Source of the DNA: Nemertoderma westbladi
Lineage: Eukaryota > Xenacoelomorpha > Nemertodermatida > Nemertodermatidae
Assembly (NCBI GenBank): GCA_032718475.1
Contig: JAUCBJ010004303.1
Location: forward strand, 1 to 45,214
Reading direction: 5' to 3'
Length of the DNA: 45,214 bases
Part shown: positions 32,174 through 42,770 of the stretch, one piece after another
How the letters are laid out: every line of letters starts with the position of its first letter
Position numbering within the stretch: the first letter of the stretch is position 1
Position numbers and translations under genes: made by a program
Notes under the pieces: model-generated
What the model saw: the letters and a program-made list of their open reading frames with translations, nothing else
Databases searched by the model: none
What the model was told of the DNA's origin: nothing

Positions 32174-33454
32174 TGTTCGCGCTTTCAGACCTTTGGCAGT
32201 TTAACCCGCCAAATTAGAATGTCTTCTAGATAATAAATCTGCTTTTTAGTCTATGACAAGTATTTGATTCACTACACTAGTCGAAACCAATCCGTGCGCG
32301 ACCATTCACCCGCTGGATATTCCCGGGAGATTGGGTTCGACGGTTTAATTTTTATTGCTATGTAAGCCTAATGTATTATTCGACTGACAGTATTATATAA
32401 TCTCTGACAATATTATTTACCTTCGGGAATATTAACAGTTCCTTTAGGACGTGGCGCTTTACCTATATAAACAGAGTTATGACTTAAACTACTCACAACG
32501 ATATGGCTTAATTATAATTCACATATATGGCGCATTCTTTAGGAATGCTTCTTTAACAGACTCACTCATACACACTGCTGCACAATACTGCACACTAATC
32601 TGACAATCTTCACTGATTTTAGTCACATATAAAAGGAACACAGGCTGACTCATGTAGGGTCTATCAAATAACATTAGATTCACTTCAAACCACTTTAACA
32701 TAAGTCACAATCGTTTATCTGTAACCCTTCTCTCTTACCTTCGGTATATCAAGAACATTGGGTTTCGGGGTTGTTTATCGTTATTCCAAATATAATAATT
32801 CATCAACCATATTATGAAGAACTGACGGTAAATAGCAGTATAAAATAACTACTGAACACTGATTGTTATGAGTTTGCAATGTTTCAGCAGTCAGCATGTA
32901 TGATCATCAGTCAGCAGTAGTCGTTAGGTATGTTAAATTGCAGCAGTGAGATATTTACAGAGTGATATTTAGCAGTTAAAGGATATATGCCCTTTATAAT
33001 TAAACCTACTAGTGTACGACTAAAAGCAGTACAGCACAAAAATACTTCCAAGCCGTTCTTTCTTTGGCTCAAGACTGAATGTAAACACTGCACATAGGCA
33101 TTGCGTCATTTCTCGGAAATTCTCTGTACAAGGAGCCACAAAAACGCTCTCATTGGCTGACTGAACTGAGAGACGCCGTAGAACAAAGGAAATCAACACG
33201 TATGAATGTCAGCTGTTAACCGTAGTCATAGTAACTACTGTTCAAGAGTAGCTATCACCCTTTTGCGTCACGAATTGCCATAGAATCATAAAATATGCCT
33301 TTCACAGTACACATACAGAGGAAATAGGTCTTAGATCCTCTAAAAACACAGATACAGCAATAATACGGTCTCTTACACTTATTAAATCAACTACGGAGTA
33401 TTTTAATGTAAAAGATAATAAAAATAACGGGGCAATTCAGCAAAGGCTTTTACA
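32174..33454 (-). repeat. 3' LTR of the BEL element
   Basis: 1281 bp. Differs from the other LTR by about ten single-base changes and a rearranged patch near 32920-32985. The preceding sequence on the element strand, TGGGAGCGG (rc of 33455-33463), is a plausible polypurine primer. Confidence 0.9.
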
Positions 33455-33529
33455 CCGCTCCCAGAAAATGGGATTTTCAGTCTATAAAATATAAAAATCA
33501 CAGTTTCTAAAACACAAAGATACTCTAAA

Positions 33530-34905
33530 CAGTTAGTCTTTCTTGCGCGGACGGCGTTTACGCAGTTTTTTGAGGCTAGCAAGAGTCCTTTTCTCTTTGG
33601 GGGGAGCCACTTTACTAGGAGGGCCATAACTCCTGGGTGAAGGGTGCAATATGATTGCATCAGAAGGTGTAGGATTGTGGTCGAGGTATCTGCCGTTTCG
33701 ATATGCTTCTCCTCGAGCTGATTTTCCTCCGCTCGTAGCTGGATACGTTCATCCAAAAACTCTCGCAGAGAATAGGATTGTCCAAGTTCGATAACTTCTT
33801 AGAGATTCTGGATTTCCCAATCGAATTGAGATAAGGCCAATTCGTGTATCGATTGGACTCACTGTTATAACTTACGTTTATCTGAACAAACGCAGGTTTC
33901 CTTTTTGATCTTTATAAAATAGCGTTTAACTCGTTTCGTACAACGCTCTCCTTCACCTTGATGAGGGGTTGTATCGCGTTAAACGTGGACGACCATACGG
34001 TTGGATAGTGATATTAGGTGTCCGCGTCACAATCCGGCTAGGTAAGATGGGCGGCTAGCTAGAAATCACTGTCGGAGTGTTACCGATTAATTGTTAGGGT
34101 AGCACTAGATCTTGAACAGTGAATACAGTCCGCGAGGATCCGCGACACCACCAAGATCGCAGGTCTGAGGTCCAACTAAGGAATGAGGAGGTTTGACCGA
34201 GTATTCCGGGACTCTGATCGTAGGTTTACTCCAGGATCGTTCGAGCCGAGTGAGCATAGGTGATACGTCAACAAGTTTCGATTTACGTGGATGTTTATGT
34301 CTTTCCGTTTATTAGTTGGGTCTAGGGCATTTATCGTAATAATACCAAAGACGCACGTCTGGTAGGGTAAACGCGGGTGATATTTGTTTGTTGTTACAAT
34401 GCTTCTATCAAGAATTCCAAATATACGTTGGAGTTACCGCGTCCATTTGTTTCTTTAGTGTCTTTTCTTTAGAGTCGATTTCGAATAGAATTTTCGCATT
34501 CGAATTTCAGTTTATGGTTCCGACTCCGCTGGGCAGGATATATAGTCGACATAGTCCGTATTGTGTAAATCGATAGGATGACCAGTAGTTAAGAAGCCCA
34601 TATACGTACCATTACGCTGCGTATATCGAGCAACGAATTTTCTATAGTCCAACTCACGCGTGAGCTGCTCTTGGGACATTGGCGGTTCGATATAACGACC
34701 ATCGTCCTCCGCAGCAGTTGGACTAACGTCGCCGCGTATTAAGCTATCAACAAGCGCTTGTAAAAGTAGAGTATATCGCTCCCCGATACCAAGACCATCT
34801 TCTATCAACTCCGTCATATCTGCTATATATGAGTTTATCCATATTATAATGAGTCCACATTTAGGCGAGCGGGCGTCGCTGCCTACTTCAATCAACCCCC
34901 GGACA
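33530..34905 (-). pseudogene. Decayed coding region of unknown function near the BEL 3' LTR
   Basis: On the minus strand one block is open for 127 codons (34895-34512; acidic and helical, for example T-E-L-I-E-D-G-L-G-I-G-E-R-Y). It is followed through several frames by coding-like segments: P-Y-Q-T-C-V-F-G near 34360, V-P-E-Y-S-V-K-P-P-H near 34200, I-V-T-R-T-P-N-I-T-I-Q-P-Y near 34010, F-L-D-E-R-I-Q-L-R-A-E-E near 33750, and a very basic end with K-K-L-R-K-R-R-P-R-K-K-D and a stop near 33536. Several stops and frameshifts interrupt it. It matches no Gag, Pol or envelope pattern I recognise; no signal peptide or clear membrane segment was seen. It could be an additional structural or accessory protein of this lineage. 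Confidence 0.45.
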
Positions 34906-35310
34906 GTACGAGATCCTCAGCGCCAATGTGTCGTCGCCTCTGTACTTTCGCCAACGACGTAGCCGCACAACGACAACGACAACCGGCACAAGTCACTCAA
35001 CTGTCCGTCCCAAAGGCTTAGATGTACTTCAGGTTTTCCTTGGAGAGTTAGGTTACTTTTACGATTGCGACTAGCTACTGTAAACACACCTTAGCAGTAA
35101 CATTCACCTATAAACTCACAAATACCACACACACAACTTGTCACAAATTACACACATTCGGGCCATTTGTCCGTTAGTCAATGCCTTCCAGAATGTCACT
35201 GTATTATTATGTATCCTTGGATACTAGTAGTGCGCTATTTATTCCCTATGCTATTCAATGGGATAAGCTTTCTATTGTTCGTTTAACTCAATTCTAATTC
35301 TAGCGTGGTT

Positions 35311-35324
35311 GTTGCTATGGTGAC
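35311..35324 (-). promoter_or_regulatory. X-box-like motif in BEL 3' region
   Basis: GTTGCTATGGTGAC; the reverse complement GTCACCATAGCAAC fits the RFX X-box pattern. Functional relevance unknown. Confidence 0.25.
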
Positions 35325-35648
35325 ATTATGCAAAGCTAGCGGTAGAATTAGTGTGATTCCAATGCATACAGATCTGGGATGTTATTTAATAGTAATTCTT
35401 TAATAGTCAATGTCCTGTTTATACATGACTTTACGAATTTTATAGGCTATTAACTATGTTTGGGAGACTTTCGTACACGCATACGCATAATAATATAAAT
35501 CTCCGCTCCCTTGATCTATTAATTAATGGAATTTTGGGAACTTTATAAATTGCGTAAAAATGGCAATTTATTAAATTCATTAAAAGGCATGAATTTAAAT
35601 TTATTCCCTGAAATTTTATTATTTGACAACTAAATGGACATATTTTGA

Positions 35649-35930
35649 TTCTAGAACATGTCTGGGGACACAAGATCCTTAATTCTATGACAATTGTCTT
35701 TTTAAGAATATCGGTAAATGCTACGATATCTTAATTGACTAGAATTGTTGAAGGATCTGAATTTTACGGATTTTGACTTATTTGATTTGTAAATATTAAC
35801 TAATTAATATTTGAGATGGGCACCGATTTATTCCAGAACTTGTCTGGGGACGTTAACCACTGATTCTATAATTTGTCTTTCAAGTATATCGGTGGGTGCC
35901 ACGATATCTTAATCGACTAGAATTACAGAT
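35649..35930 (+). repeat. Approximate direct duplication, spacing about 183 bp
   Basis: About 100 bases starting TTCTAGAACATGTCTGGGGA (about 35649) recur as TTCCAGAACTTGTCTGGGGA (about 35832). Both continue with TTCTAT, TTGTCTTT, a TATCGGT motif and CACGATATCTTAAT-type sequence. Confidence 0.8.
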
Positions 35931-36469
35931 GGTCAAAGGGTTTAACAGATTTATTTTGCGTTATACGCTACTGTTAAAGGGACATCACGCTACTATATGT
36001 ATTATTTAATATACGGTATGAGAGCAATATCGCACGAAGCAATGTCAGTGTGAAGAGGCAAGTCGTTTCCAAGGTCTACCCAGAGCTTGGTTTAGCCGAG
36101 ACACGAGGATCTGAACTTTGCATTCCTAATACTCTGCCTACCAATAATACTTGAATATAGTAGTGGCTTTATTGTACTTTAATAAGTACAGACATTTCAT
36201 CTTACTGTAGTTACGTATTTATAATATAATACGGACAGTAAGGAAAGAGAAAAAATAATTATTTCTTCGCCGTCGCACTAAATATAATATAAGTAAGTAT
36301 GTACGTAATAAACACGAATATATTGCACTATTCTACAAAATAATCGCTAAATAATATTCTACTAAATTAAATAAAACGATTATAATAAAATTACATAGTA
36401 ATCCATACATAAATATAAAGATGATAAATAATATAAAATAATAGAGTCACACGCCCACTCCATATGTTG

Positions 36470-39400
36470 TTACGTTATGGAGTCCCTAGATGTTTGAAGG
36501 ATTAGGGAGGTGGTCGTGGGAAGAGAATCTTGCCTTCCACAGTTTCCGGAGAGTCCTCCATTCCCTTCCGATAAACACAAACGACCGACTGGGTGATTGA
36601 GTCGCTGCATCCTGAATACAATTCCAGGTTTCCTCTTCGTCCTGGAATAGTGACGATAGAAACATCGCTCAAAGTATATGACGGCGTCACAAAGCCGATT
36701 CCAGGAGCTATAGTGGTCCGTCGCTCTCTGCAGGAGAGGTGAGAGTCCTTGCGAGACGTCTGATGTTCCAGAGCTCCAATCGCTCTCTCTGATCTTCATG
36801 AAGGATCCACTCGCGGAGGGGAGGCCCAGATCCACGGCGTCGTCCCTGGCAACATGTAATACCGACAGATCTATCCCGGGTTCAAATAACTCCGATCCAC
36901 CCGTCCGGGTTTCAGGTTCGACTTTCTCCGCTCCCTTGGCTGGTCTAATCTCAGTCGGAGTAAGATGGGGAGGCCATTCATTCTCCTTACTCAGGAAGTC
37001 GGGTTCACCTAACCGGTCTATAGTATCTGTCAGTTCTTGAGGAGTTGCTCCTCTGGAAGCGATGTCCGTTGGATTAAACTTCTTGGGGCAATATCTCCAT
37101 TGATCTACATTGGAGCTAAGATTGTCATTATCTGAGGAGTGTGGTGTTCCCTCAGTTGGGTCGTCTCCCTCACTAGTATCGTCTTCCCATTCACTCACCT
37201 GGCAGACACGATCTTGAAGCAGTCTTTCCCTGAGCGTTCTACGGGAAGGTCCAGTAAGGTACCAACCTACTCTAGTTCTTACCGCATAGGTCTGTAGTGG
37301 CTGCGGTTGAGCAGGTCGTTTCTCTAATGTCTCCAGCGCCTCATGCGCGTTTTGGCCGATGAGTATTTGCACTCCAGGATAATCAGTCTGGAATCGAGGT
37401 ATGTTAAGATGTTGGATGCTCTCATCCTCGTCCCAATTATAAAGGTCTGCTTGAGTAGTAGCGAAGTTCTTTATAGCCACCATTTTCACTGACCTTATAC
37501 TGTATTCTCCTAGTTCGTCTTGTGGGGTGGACAACGCGCCTACATAATAATCAGCTGTTATTGTAGATTTCCAAACTTGCATAATGCCTGACATGTTGAG
37601 CTTAGTTTGGAACTTGGGTTGTCCAGCAAATATATCTTCGGCTAGCTCTTTATCGATGAATGTTCCTGTGCTGCCGGAGTCCAGGAGGGCGTTCACTACA
37701 TAACTCCGTTTAGGTCCGTGCACCCTTACCTGCACCACAGGAAACTCTCGGATTCCTATATTGGAAGTTGGCGCTTTCCAAGATGGTTGTTGATCGGAAG
37801 TAGTTAAGGTAAGGTCGCTGTCTGTGTCTTTCTCATACACGAGTGCTCGATACACTGCGGTGGTGTTTATTAGGTAACAGGATTCGTTTTGGTCGGAGAA
37901 CTCGTCCGTATAGAATCCTTCCATCTCAGATTGATCAGTGTCGTTCACATCACTGAATTGGACATGTAGTTCGGACTCACTTACCTGACTCGGGCTGTTT
38001 CGTTCGAATTCCGTGTGCAACAAGATATGATGTTTTGCGCCGCACTTTGCACACCTTGCGTCGGAGTTACAGGTTCGCCGTTGGTGTCCTCGTCTGAGGC
38101 AATTATAACACAACCGCTTATCCCACATGACTTCACGTCTATCCTCGAGTGATTTCCTCAGGAATTTATCACACGCATTTAAACTGTGGGGCCCGTCGCA
38201 CAGCACACATTTGGGCTTGATGTTACTTACTTTAACATGTGCTGTGTGGTGCACACTTGTTCTTTCCTCGGGCTTTCTCACCTGAATTCTCTTGGGAGAC
38301 GTGGGAGGAGTTTTTCTTACCTGTTCCCTCCTGTCATTTGTTCGAGACTTAAACTTACTTACCTGATCTTTAGGCATTTTATTCACGTAATAAGATCTAT
38401 CCGTGTCCTTCCCGCTATCTTCTCCTTGTGAAGTCTGGCTTTCGCCGTCATCGGTATAACATACTGGTGTTATTTTTCTCCTAGAGACGGGTTTTTCACT
38501 TACCTTGTTTTCCGGTGTTTTCTCCCTAGACTGTTTCAGGAGCTGTAATTTCACTTCTCCATCTAGGAATGACATGAGATCAGCCATTGTAGGGTCTCGC
38601 CGTTGTTGTTCCATCATATAAAGTACTTTCTTATCCCAGCGTGTGCCTACCCCACCTTTCGGTAAAGTAGAAGCCACAGCTCCAATGACCATAGAACTTT
38701 GGTATTCATGAGACTTACCTAACCAATCTAATTGTCTACAGATCTCTTGAATCTCATCGGAAAACTCTATTATCCCACTGCTGATGAACTTTCTGGGCGC
38801 TACTAATTTTGCATATAAATACTTAGCGATATTATTCCTATTACCATACCTGATGTTTAGCGTGTCCCAAACTTGTCTTAATCCGTCTGGATGTCCAATA
38901 AACTTTAACGCCATTAACTTGGGAGATCCTTCCAAGCACTCGATGAGGTATCTAAGTTTTTCTCCATTAGATAGTACAGAGTTCTGTATGTTATCTTTGT
39001 AATATTCATTAAAAGGTAACCATTTCATCTCATCTCCATTGAATTTGACTATCTCTCCCACCTTCACCGCTTGCCGGGCTTCGGTTCTAGCCATTTGACG
39101 CGTAAAACTTTCTTGGGCCATCGTGTTATTTAATATCGAGTTATCGGTATATAAATTTCTCGGATTATGATCAGGTCTATAGGGAATGTCATTATCAACA
39201 GGTCTATAATTACCCTTAATAGGGTTCACTATAGGAGTTTCTACTTCGCTAGCAGTATATATGCGTGTAGGCTCCACACCTTGCGCATGCAATACTTCAG
39301 ACCTAACAGGTTGACACATTGTTACAGAGGGTGGTGGTATACCCTTTTGGGTATTTACTAATTTATCGCGTTCAAGCGCGATACTTTGCTGCACTTCTTG

Positions 39401-40597
39401 CAACTCTAGCCTACTTTCCCTTACTGTGCCCTTGAATTGCTGGACGGTCTCCTGCATCTGCCCGAGCAGGATATCCATCCCCCGCCGTCTCTCGTCCACC
39501 CATTCGACCGCCGAAGCGGGAGTCGCCAACGTTGTAGCGGGCGGACGAGGGACAACGGGCGACAAATTGTGAATATTTCGCTCGGGGTCCAGGACCTGAA
39601 CTGTCTCCTGGGCAGTTCTGCGGGGCACAGGTAGCTTAGTGCTATGCAGAGGGAATTTAGAGGTAGTTTCAGGGAGCACATGTGCGTCTATCACCGAAGG
39701 GGTGATTTCCAGAACAGGCCTAATTATTTCAGGCTCATCTAATATAGTAGGGAGTCTTTCTATTTTAATTATTTGGTCTGTGGGCTCTGTACTACCTACT
39801 TTGGTGTTATTTAGTTGCCTTCTAACAGCTGGAGGCAAATCAGGCAATTTCTGCCGGTGGAATGTTCTTTTACGTCTGCTTAGGCGAGATCGATTTCCTC
39901 CGCCTTCGGTGTCGGTGGTATCGCCTTCCTCAGATGATGTATACCCCTGTCTCTTGGGAGTAGATCGACTCATCATCTGCATATTGCTCGCTGTTAACTG
40001 TTTATTGAAGTTGTCTTGCCTCTCTTGAAGATTTTCCAACTCTAGTTGGGCTGCCTCTTCAGATGCCCTCCGTTCTGCTTCTGCCACTGCCTCTACCGCC
40101 TTTCTTTCAGCTGCTGCTTCTGCCAAGGTCGCCTTTGCTTCTGCTGCTGCCTCTGCCGCCTTTGCCTCTGCCGCTGCCTCTGCCGCTGCCGCTGCCGCTT
40201 TTGCCTCTGCTGCTGCCGCTTTTGCCTCTGCTGCTGCCTCTGCTGCTGCCAATTTTCTTTCTGCTTCTGCAGCTACCACTGCTGCTTTCTTTCTGTCTTC
40301 TATACATTTTTTCTTTACTTGTTCTTCTCTTTCTCTAGCGATGCGGAGTTGTTCATCGAATTTAGCTTGGTTCGCCGCTAACCTATCCACATCAATCGCA
40401 TCTAACACAAGTTTGGCTCCTTCGCTATTAGGGCTAAGTCCCTCTAGCCTTCTCCTCAACTCTTCATCTCCCACAAAACGCTGATAGTCTGACAGATAGA
40501 TGTCAATGGCATCCCTCTTATGCGGTTTCTCTGCTGTCACTTCGCTCTCGGTTGTATCTAGTAGACTGTCTGACAGGTTCTGCTTTGCGTCAGACAT
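36470..40597 (-). CDS. BEL/Pao Gag-protease polyprotein with RT-RNase H segment excised in frame
   Basis: 1375 codons from ATG 40597 to a stop at 36470. Residues about 75-200 form an Ala/Glu/Lys-rich predicted coiled coil of AEAKAAA-type repeats. Residues about 505-700 are a Pao-type Gag region (F-N-G-D, Y-Y-K-D-N, K-L-R-Y-L-I-E-C-L). Residues 795-860 are cysteine/histidine knuckles (C-x2-C-x4-H, C-Y-N-C-L-R-R-G-H, C-A-K-C-G-A-K-H-H). An aspartic protease has L-L-D-S-G-S-T-G at about 970. G-W-Y-L-T-G-P at about 1112 normally precedes RT, but about 50 residues later the frame reads W-R-Y-C-P-K-K-F-N-P-T-D-I-A-S-R-G, which normally follows RNase H. The tail has Y-S-S-W-N-R-L and then unrelated-looking sequence; the integrase core is absent. 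An open frame this long despite the loss suggests a recent or functional Gag-protease. Confidence 0.85.
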   Translation of the reverse strand: MSDAKQNLSDSLLDTTESEVTAEKPHKRDAIDIYLSDYQRFVGDEELRRRLEGLSPNSEGAKLVLDAIDVDRLAANQAKFDEQLRIAREREEQVKKKCIEDRKKAAVVAAEAERKLAAAEAAAEAKAAAAEAKAAAAAAEAAAEAKAAEAAAEAKATLAEAAAERKAVEAVAEAERRASEEAAQLELENLQERQDNFNKQLTASNMQMMSRSTPKRQGYTSSEEGDTTDTEGGGNRSRLSRRKRTFHRQKLPDLPPAVRRQLNNTKVGSTEPTDQIIKIERLPTILDEPEIIRPVLEITPSVIDAHVLPETTSKFPLHSTKLPVPRRTAQETVQVLDPERNIHNLSPVVPRPPATTLATPASAVEWVDERRRGMDILLGQMQETVQQFKGTVRESRLELQEVQQSIALERDKLVNTQKGIPPPSVTMCQPVRSEVLHAQGVEPTRIYTASEVETPIVNPIKGNYRPVDNDIPYRPDHNPRNLYTDNSILNNTMAQESFTRQMARTEARQAVKVGEIVKFNGDEMKWLPFNEYYKDNIQNSVLSNGEKLRYLIECLEGSPKLMALKFIGHPDGLRQVWDTLNIRYGNRNNIAKYLYAKLVAPRKFISSGIIEFSDEIQEICRQLDWLGKSHEYQSSMVIGAVASTLPKGGVGTRWDKKVLYMMEQQRRDPTMADLMSFLDGEVKLQLLKQSREKTPENKVSEKPVSRRKITPVCYTDDGESQTSQGEDSGKDTDRSYYVNKMPKDQVSKFKSRTNDRREQVRKTPPTSPKRIQVRKPEERTSVHHTAHVKVSNIKPKCVLCDGPHSLNACDKFLRKSLEDRREVMWDKRLCYNCLRRGHQRRTCNSDARCAKCGAKHHILLHTEFERNSPSQVSESELHVQFSDVNDTDQSEMEGFYTDEFSDQNESCYLINTTAVYRALVYEKDTDSDLTLTTSDQQPSWKAPTSNIGIREFPVVQVRVHGPKRSYVVNALLDSGSTGTFIDKELAEDIFAGQPKFQTKLNMSGIMQVWKSTITADYYVGALSTPQDELGEYSIRSVKMVAIKNFATTQADLYNWDEDESIQHLNIPRFQTDYPGVQILIGQNAHEALETLEKRPAQPQPLQTYAVRTRVGWYLTGPSRRTLRERLLQDRVCQVSEWEDDTSEGDDPTEGTPHSSDNDNLSSNVDQWRYCPKKFNPTDIASRGATPQELTDTIDRLGEPDFLSKENEWPPHLTPTEIRPAKGAEKVEPETRTGGSELFEPGIDLSVLHVARDDAVDLGLPSASGSFMKIRESDWSSGTSDVSQGLSPLLQRATDHYSSWNRLCDAVIYFERCFYRHYSRTKRKPGIVFRMQRLNHPVGRLCLSEGNGGLSGNCGRQDSLPTTTSLILQTSRDSIT

Positions 40598-40732
40598 GCT
40601 TATGTGTACAGTTGAATGTCTACTGCTGTATTACAGTCTGAGTAAGTCTAATAACTCAGTATTACCTGTTAGCCTAGTAATTAATTACCGTTACTGCTAC
40701 TCAGTGTAGCGTGATATATATATAATATATTA

Positions 40733-40985
40733 GAATACCGGTATACTTATAGTATATATAACTATATAAGTATTATTACAGACTAGGTTTATCACAGAAT
40801 ACCGGTATAATTTTAGCACAAATATATATAAATATATAATAGGCCTATCGGAATACCGGTATACAGCTTACAGTTTGTAGGATATATAATTCTGAAATAG
40901 AATTAATTACAAGTACCGGTATAATTTCAGCCTAGATTTATAGAAATAAAGATAATAGGCCTATCGTAAATACCGGTATATCAAT
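40733..40985 (-). repeat. Degenerate tandem repeat with TACCGGTA heads
   Basis: TACCGGTA occurs at about 40736, 40800, 40854, 40914 and 40971 (steps of 54-64 bases), twice preceded by TAGGCCTATCG. AT-rich filler sequence between heads is only loosely conserved. Confidence 0.75.
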
Positions 40986-41921
40986 TATTTCAAATAATTG
41001 AATTTCTGTTACTTTAGGGTTTACTTTGTTACTTTACTTACTTTATTACCGTTATTTGAGCAGTAATCCAACTGATATTGAGACCTAATGGTTGTATGGT
41101 AGGCCTACGATTTATAAATCGTTAGATTTGATTTATAATATATATATACCCGTTTTAATGGGTTTTGTCAATGTTTGAAATAAATGTTATTATTTCTGGG
41201 GAGTAATCACTACACAAAGCGGTGCGCTTTCAGTGAAGTGTTACGTACAGGACACTAAAACAAATAATACTAATTTACCTAAGTTACTTAATACTACAAA
41301 TTACGTACAATTCGGGTGAGATTACAATCTCTAAATAAACACAAAAATTTTACAAAAACACAAATACGAATTTTTAGGGTAATTTTACAAGAAGTCTACA
41401 AACCAGCCTAACAAAGGGTTAGAAAACTGATTATTACAGCGGACAGGGTACTACGGTATTTGAAATAATAAGTAGTAGTAAATACACTGCGTTGTCTAGA
41501 TAGGAAAATACCACCGCCTGACGACCTATAGCCGTATCGCTATAGGTTCTACGTTATGTATCACGGAGTGTTCCTACCTAGAAGTTAATAGAGCTAATCG
41601 AATGTGCCTATCAACCACTTTACAACACAAATATAATGCCTACAATAATTACTTCGGAAAGCACTGTACACTAAACCCTAAATTAGGTACGAGTACTTGT
41701 ATAACAAATAATCAGTAGTTAAATATACTTGAACAGCTAAAAGAACCACGGCATCTGCTGGAGTGACCGATGCACAAAATCACCAGTCTTTACCTACGCC
41801 GAGCAGCCCGTGTAGTACCGAGGTTAATTTAACTATAGCGGTATGTATAACAAACACAATTACTGTAGGAACAAACTTGGGGACTTGAATGTTGCGAATA
41901 ATCGCATAAACTCTGAATAAT

Positions 41922-42494
41922 AAATATTACGCTACGCGTACAAACTACTCAAACAAAATACAGACCGAACACTGACAGACTACTATCAAGCCTAAACAAA
42001 CTACGGTATATGCAGACTCCGAAATGATTAGGGAGTATGCGCTCTAACCCAGTAGTGCGACTTATTCTTTAGTTGGGGGTTTACCTTACAGCGTTCGCTG
42101 CCCCTACTGCCTAATCGTACTTAATCGGACAGATGATCTACACACGCGGCAATCCGTTCAGACCTAATAACAGCCAGACAACTATCCAGCCTACAAATTA
42201 TCTAAATAAAATTATACGCTACCCGTACAGACTTACACAAACAAAGTACAGACTAAACGATGGCAGACTACTCTCAAGCCTAAATAAATTACAGGACATG
42301 CAGACTCCGAAATGATTAGGGAGTATGCGCTCTAACCCAGTAGTGCGACTTATTCTTTAGTTGGGGGTTTACCTTACAGCGTTGGCTGCCCCTACTTCCT
42401 AACCGTACTTAATCGGACAAGTGCTCTACACACACTGCAATTCGTTCGGACTTAACAGCAATCAGACAACAGCTCAGCCTACAAATTGTCTGTA
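41922..42494 (-). repeat. 288-bp tandem duplication in BEL leader
   Basis: Two copies in step; for example TGCAGACTCCGAAATGATTA begins at 42011 and 42299. Central parts are nearly identical, flanks more diverged. Confidence 0.9.
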
Positions 42495-42770
42495 CAATCT
42501 GATCAGGTTTACACGCCTTCTGTTCAATACTGGCCTACAAACAAATAAAACTGACAGAAATAGGCCTAAGTAAAATCCCAATAAAAACCAGGCGTCCCCG
42601 ATTAATTATTAAGACCTACCGGCATATATAATCAAATCGAATAATACTGCTGTACTTATACGGAAGTAGAGTACCGGTCCGGATGATCAGGCAGTCAGGC
42701 CTACTGGTTACCGGTCGACCGGTACTTTCGACTTTATTGCTTACTGCAATAAAGAAGCTATATCCTTTAA

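Larger units (their letters stand above)
34906..36469 (-). other. BEL 3' non-coding region
   Basis: AT-rich, with no integrase core found in any frame. Contains the approximate duplication at 35649-35930 listed separately. Confidence 0.5.
40598..42770 (-). other. BEL 5' leader, 2.2 kb, non-coding
   Basis: Lies between the 5' LTR and the Gag ATG. Long for this superfamily. Contains a 288-bp tandem duplication and a series of TACCGGTA palindromes (listed separately). The sequence next to the 5' LTR (TTAAAGGATATAGC on the element strand) does not start with TGG, so the primer tRNA is not obvious. Confidence 0.6.

Noticed and set aside
32330-32350. tRNA B-box-like GGGTTCGACGG in the BEL LTRs
   Set aside because: No A box or tRNA fold at a suitable distance; it is simply LTR sequence repeated at both ends.
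33403-33756. A single 117-codon gene reading into the BEL LTR
   Set aside because: Protein-like quality switches frame near 33690 and the frame then runs into LTR sequence; treated as part of the decayed BEL 3' coding region.
40063-40381. Leu/Pro- and Cys-rich frames opposite the BEL Gag coiled coil
   Set aside because: They are antisense shadows of the Ala/Glu/Lys-rich codons of the Gag ORF.
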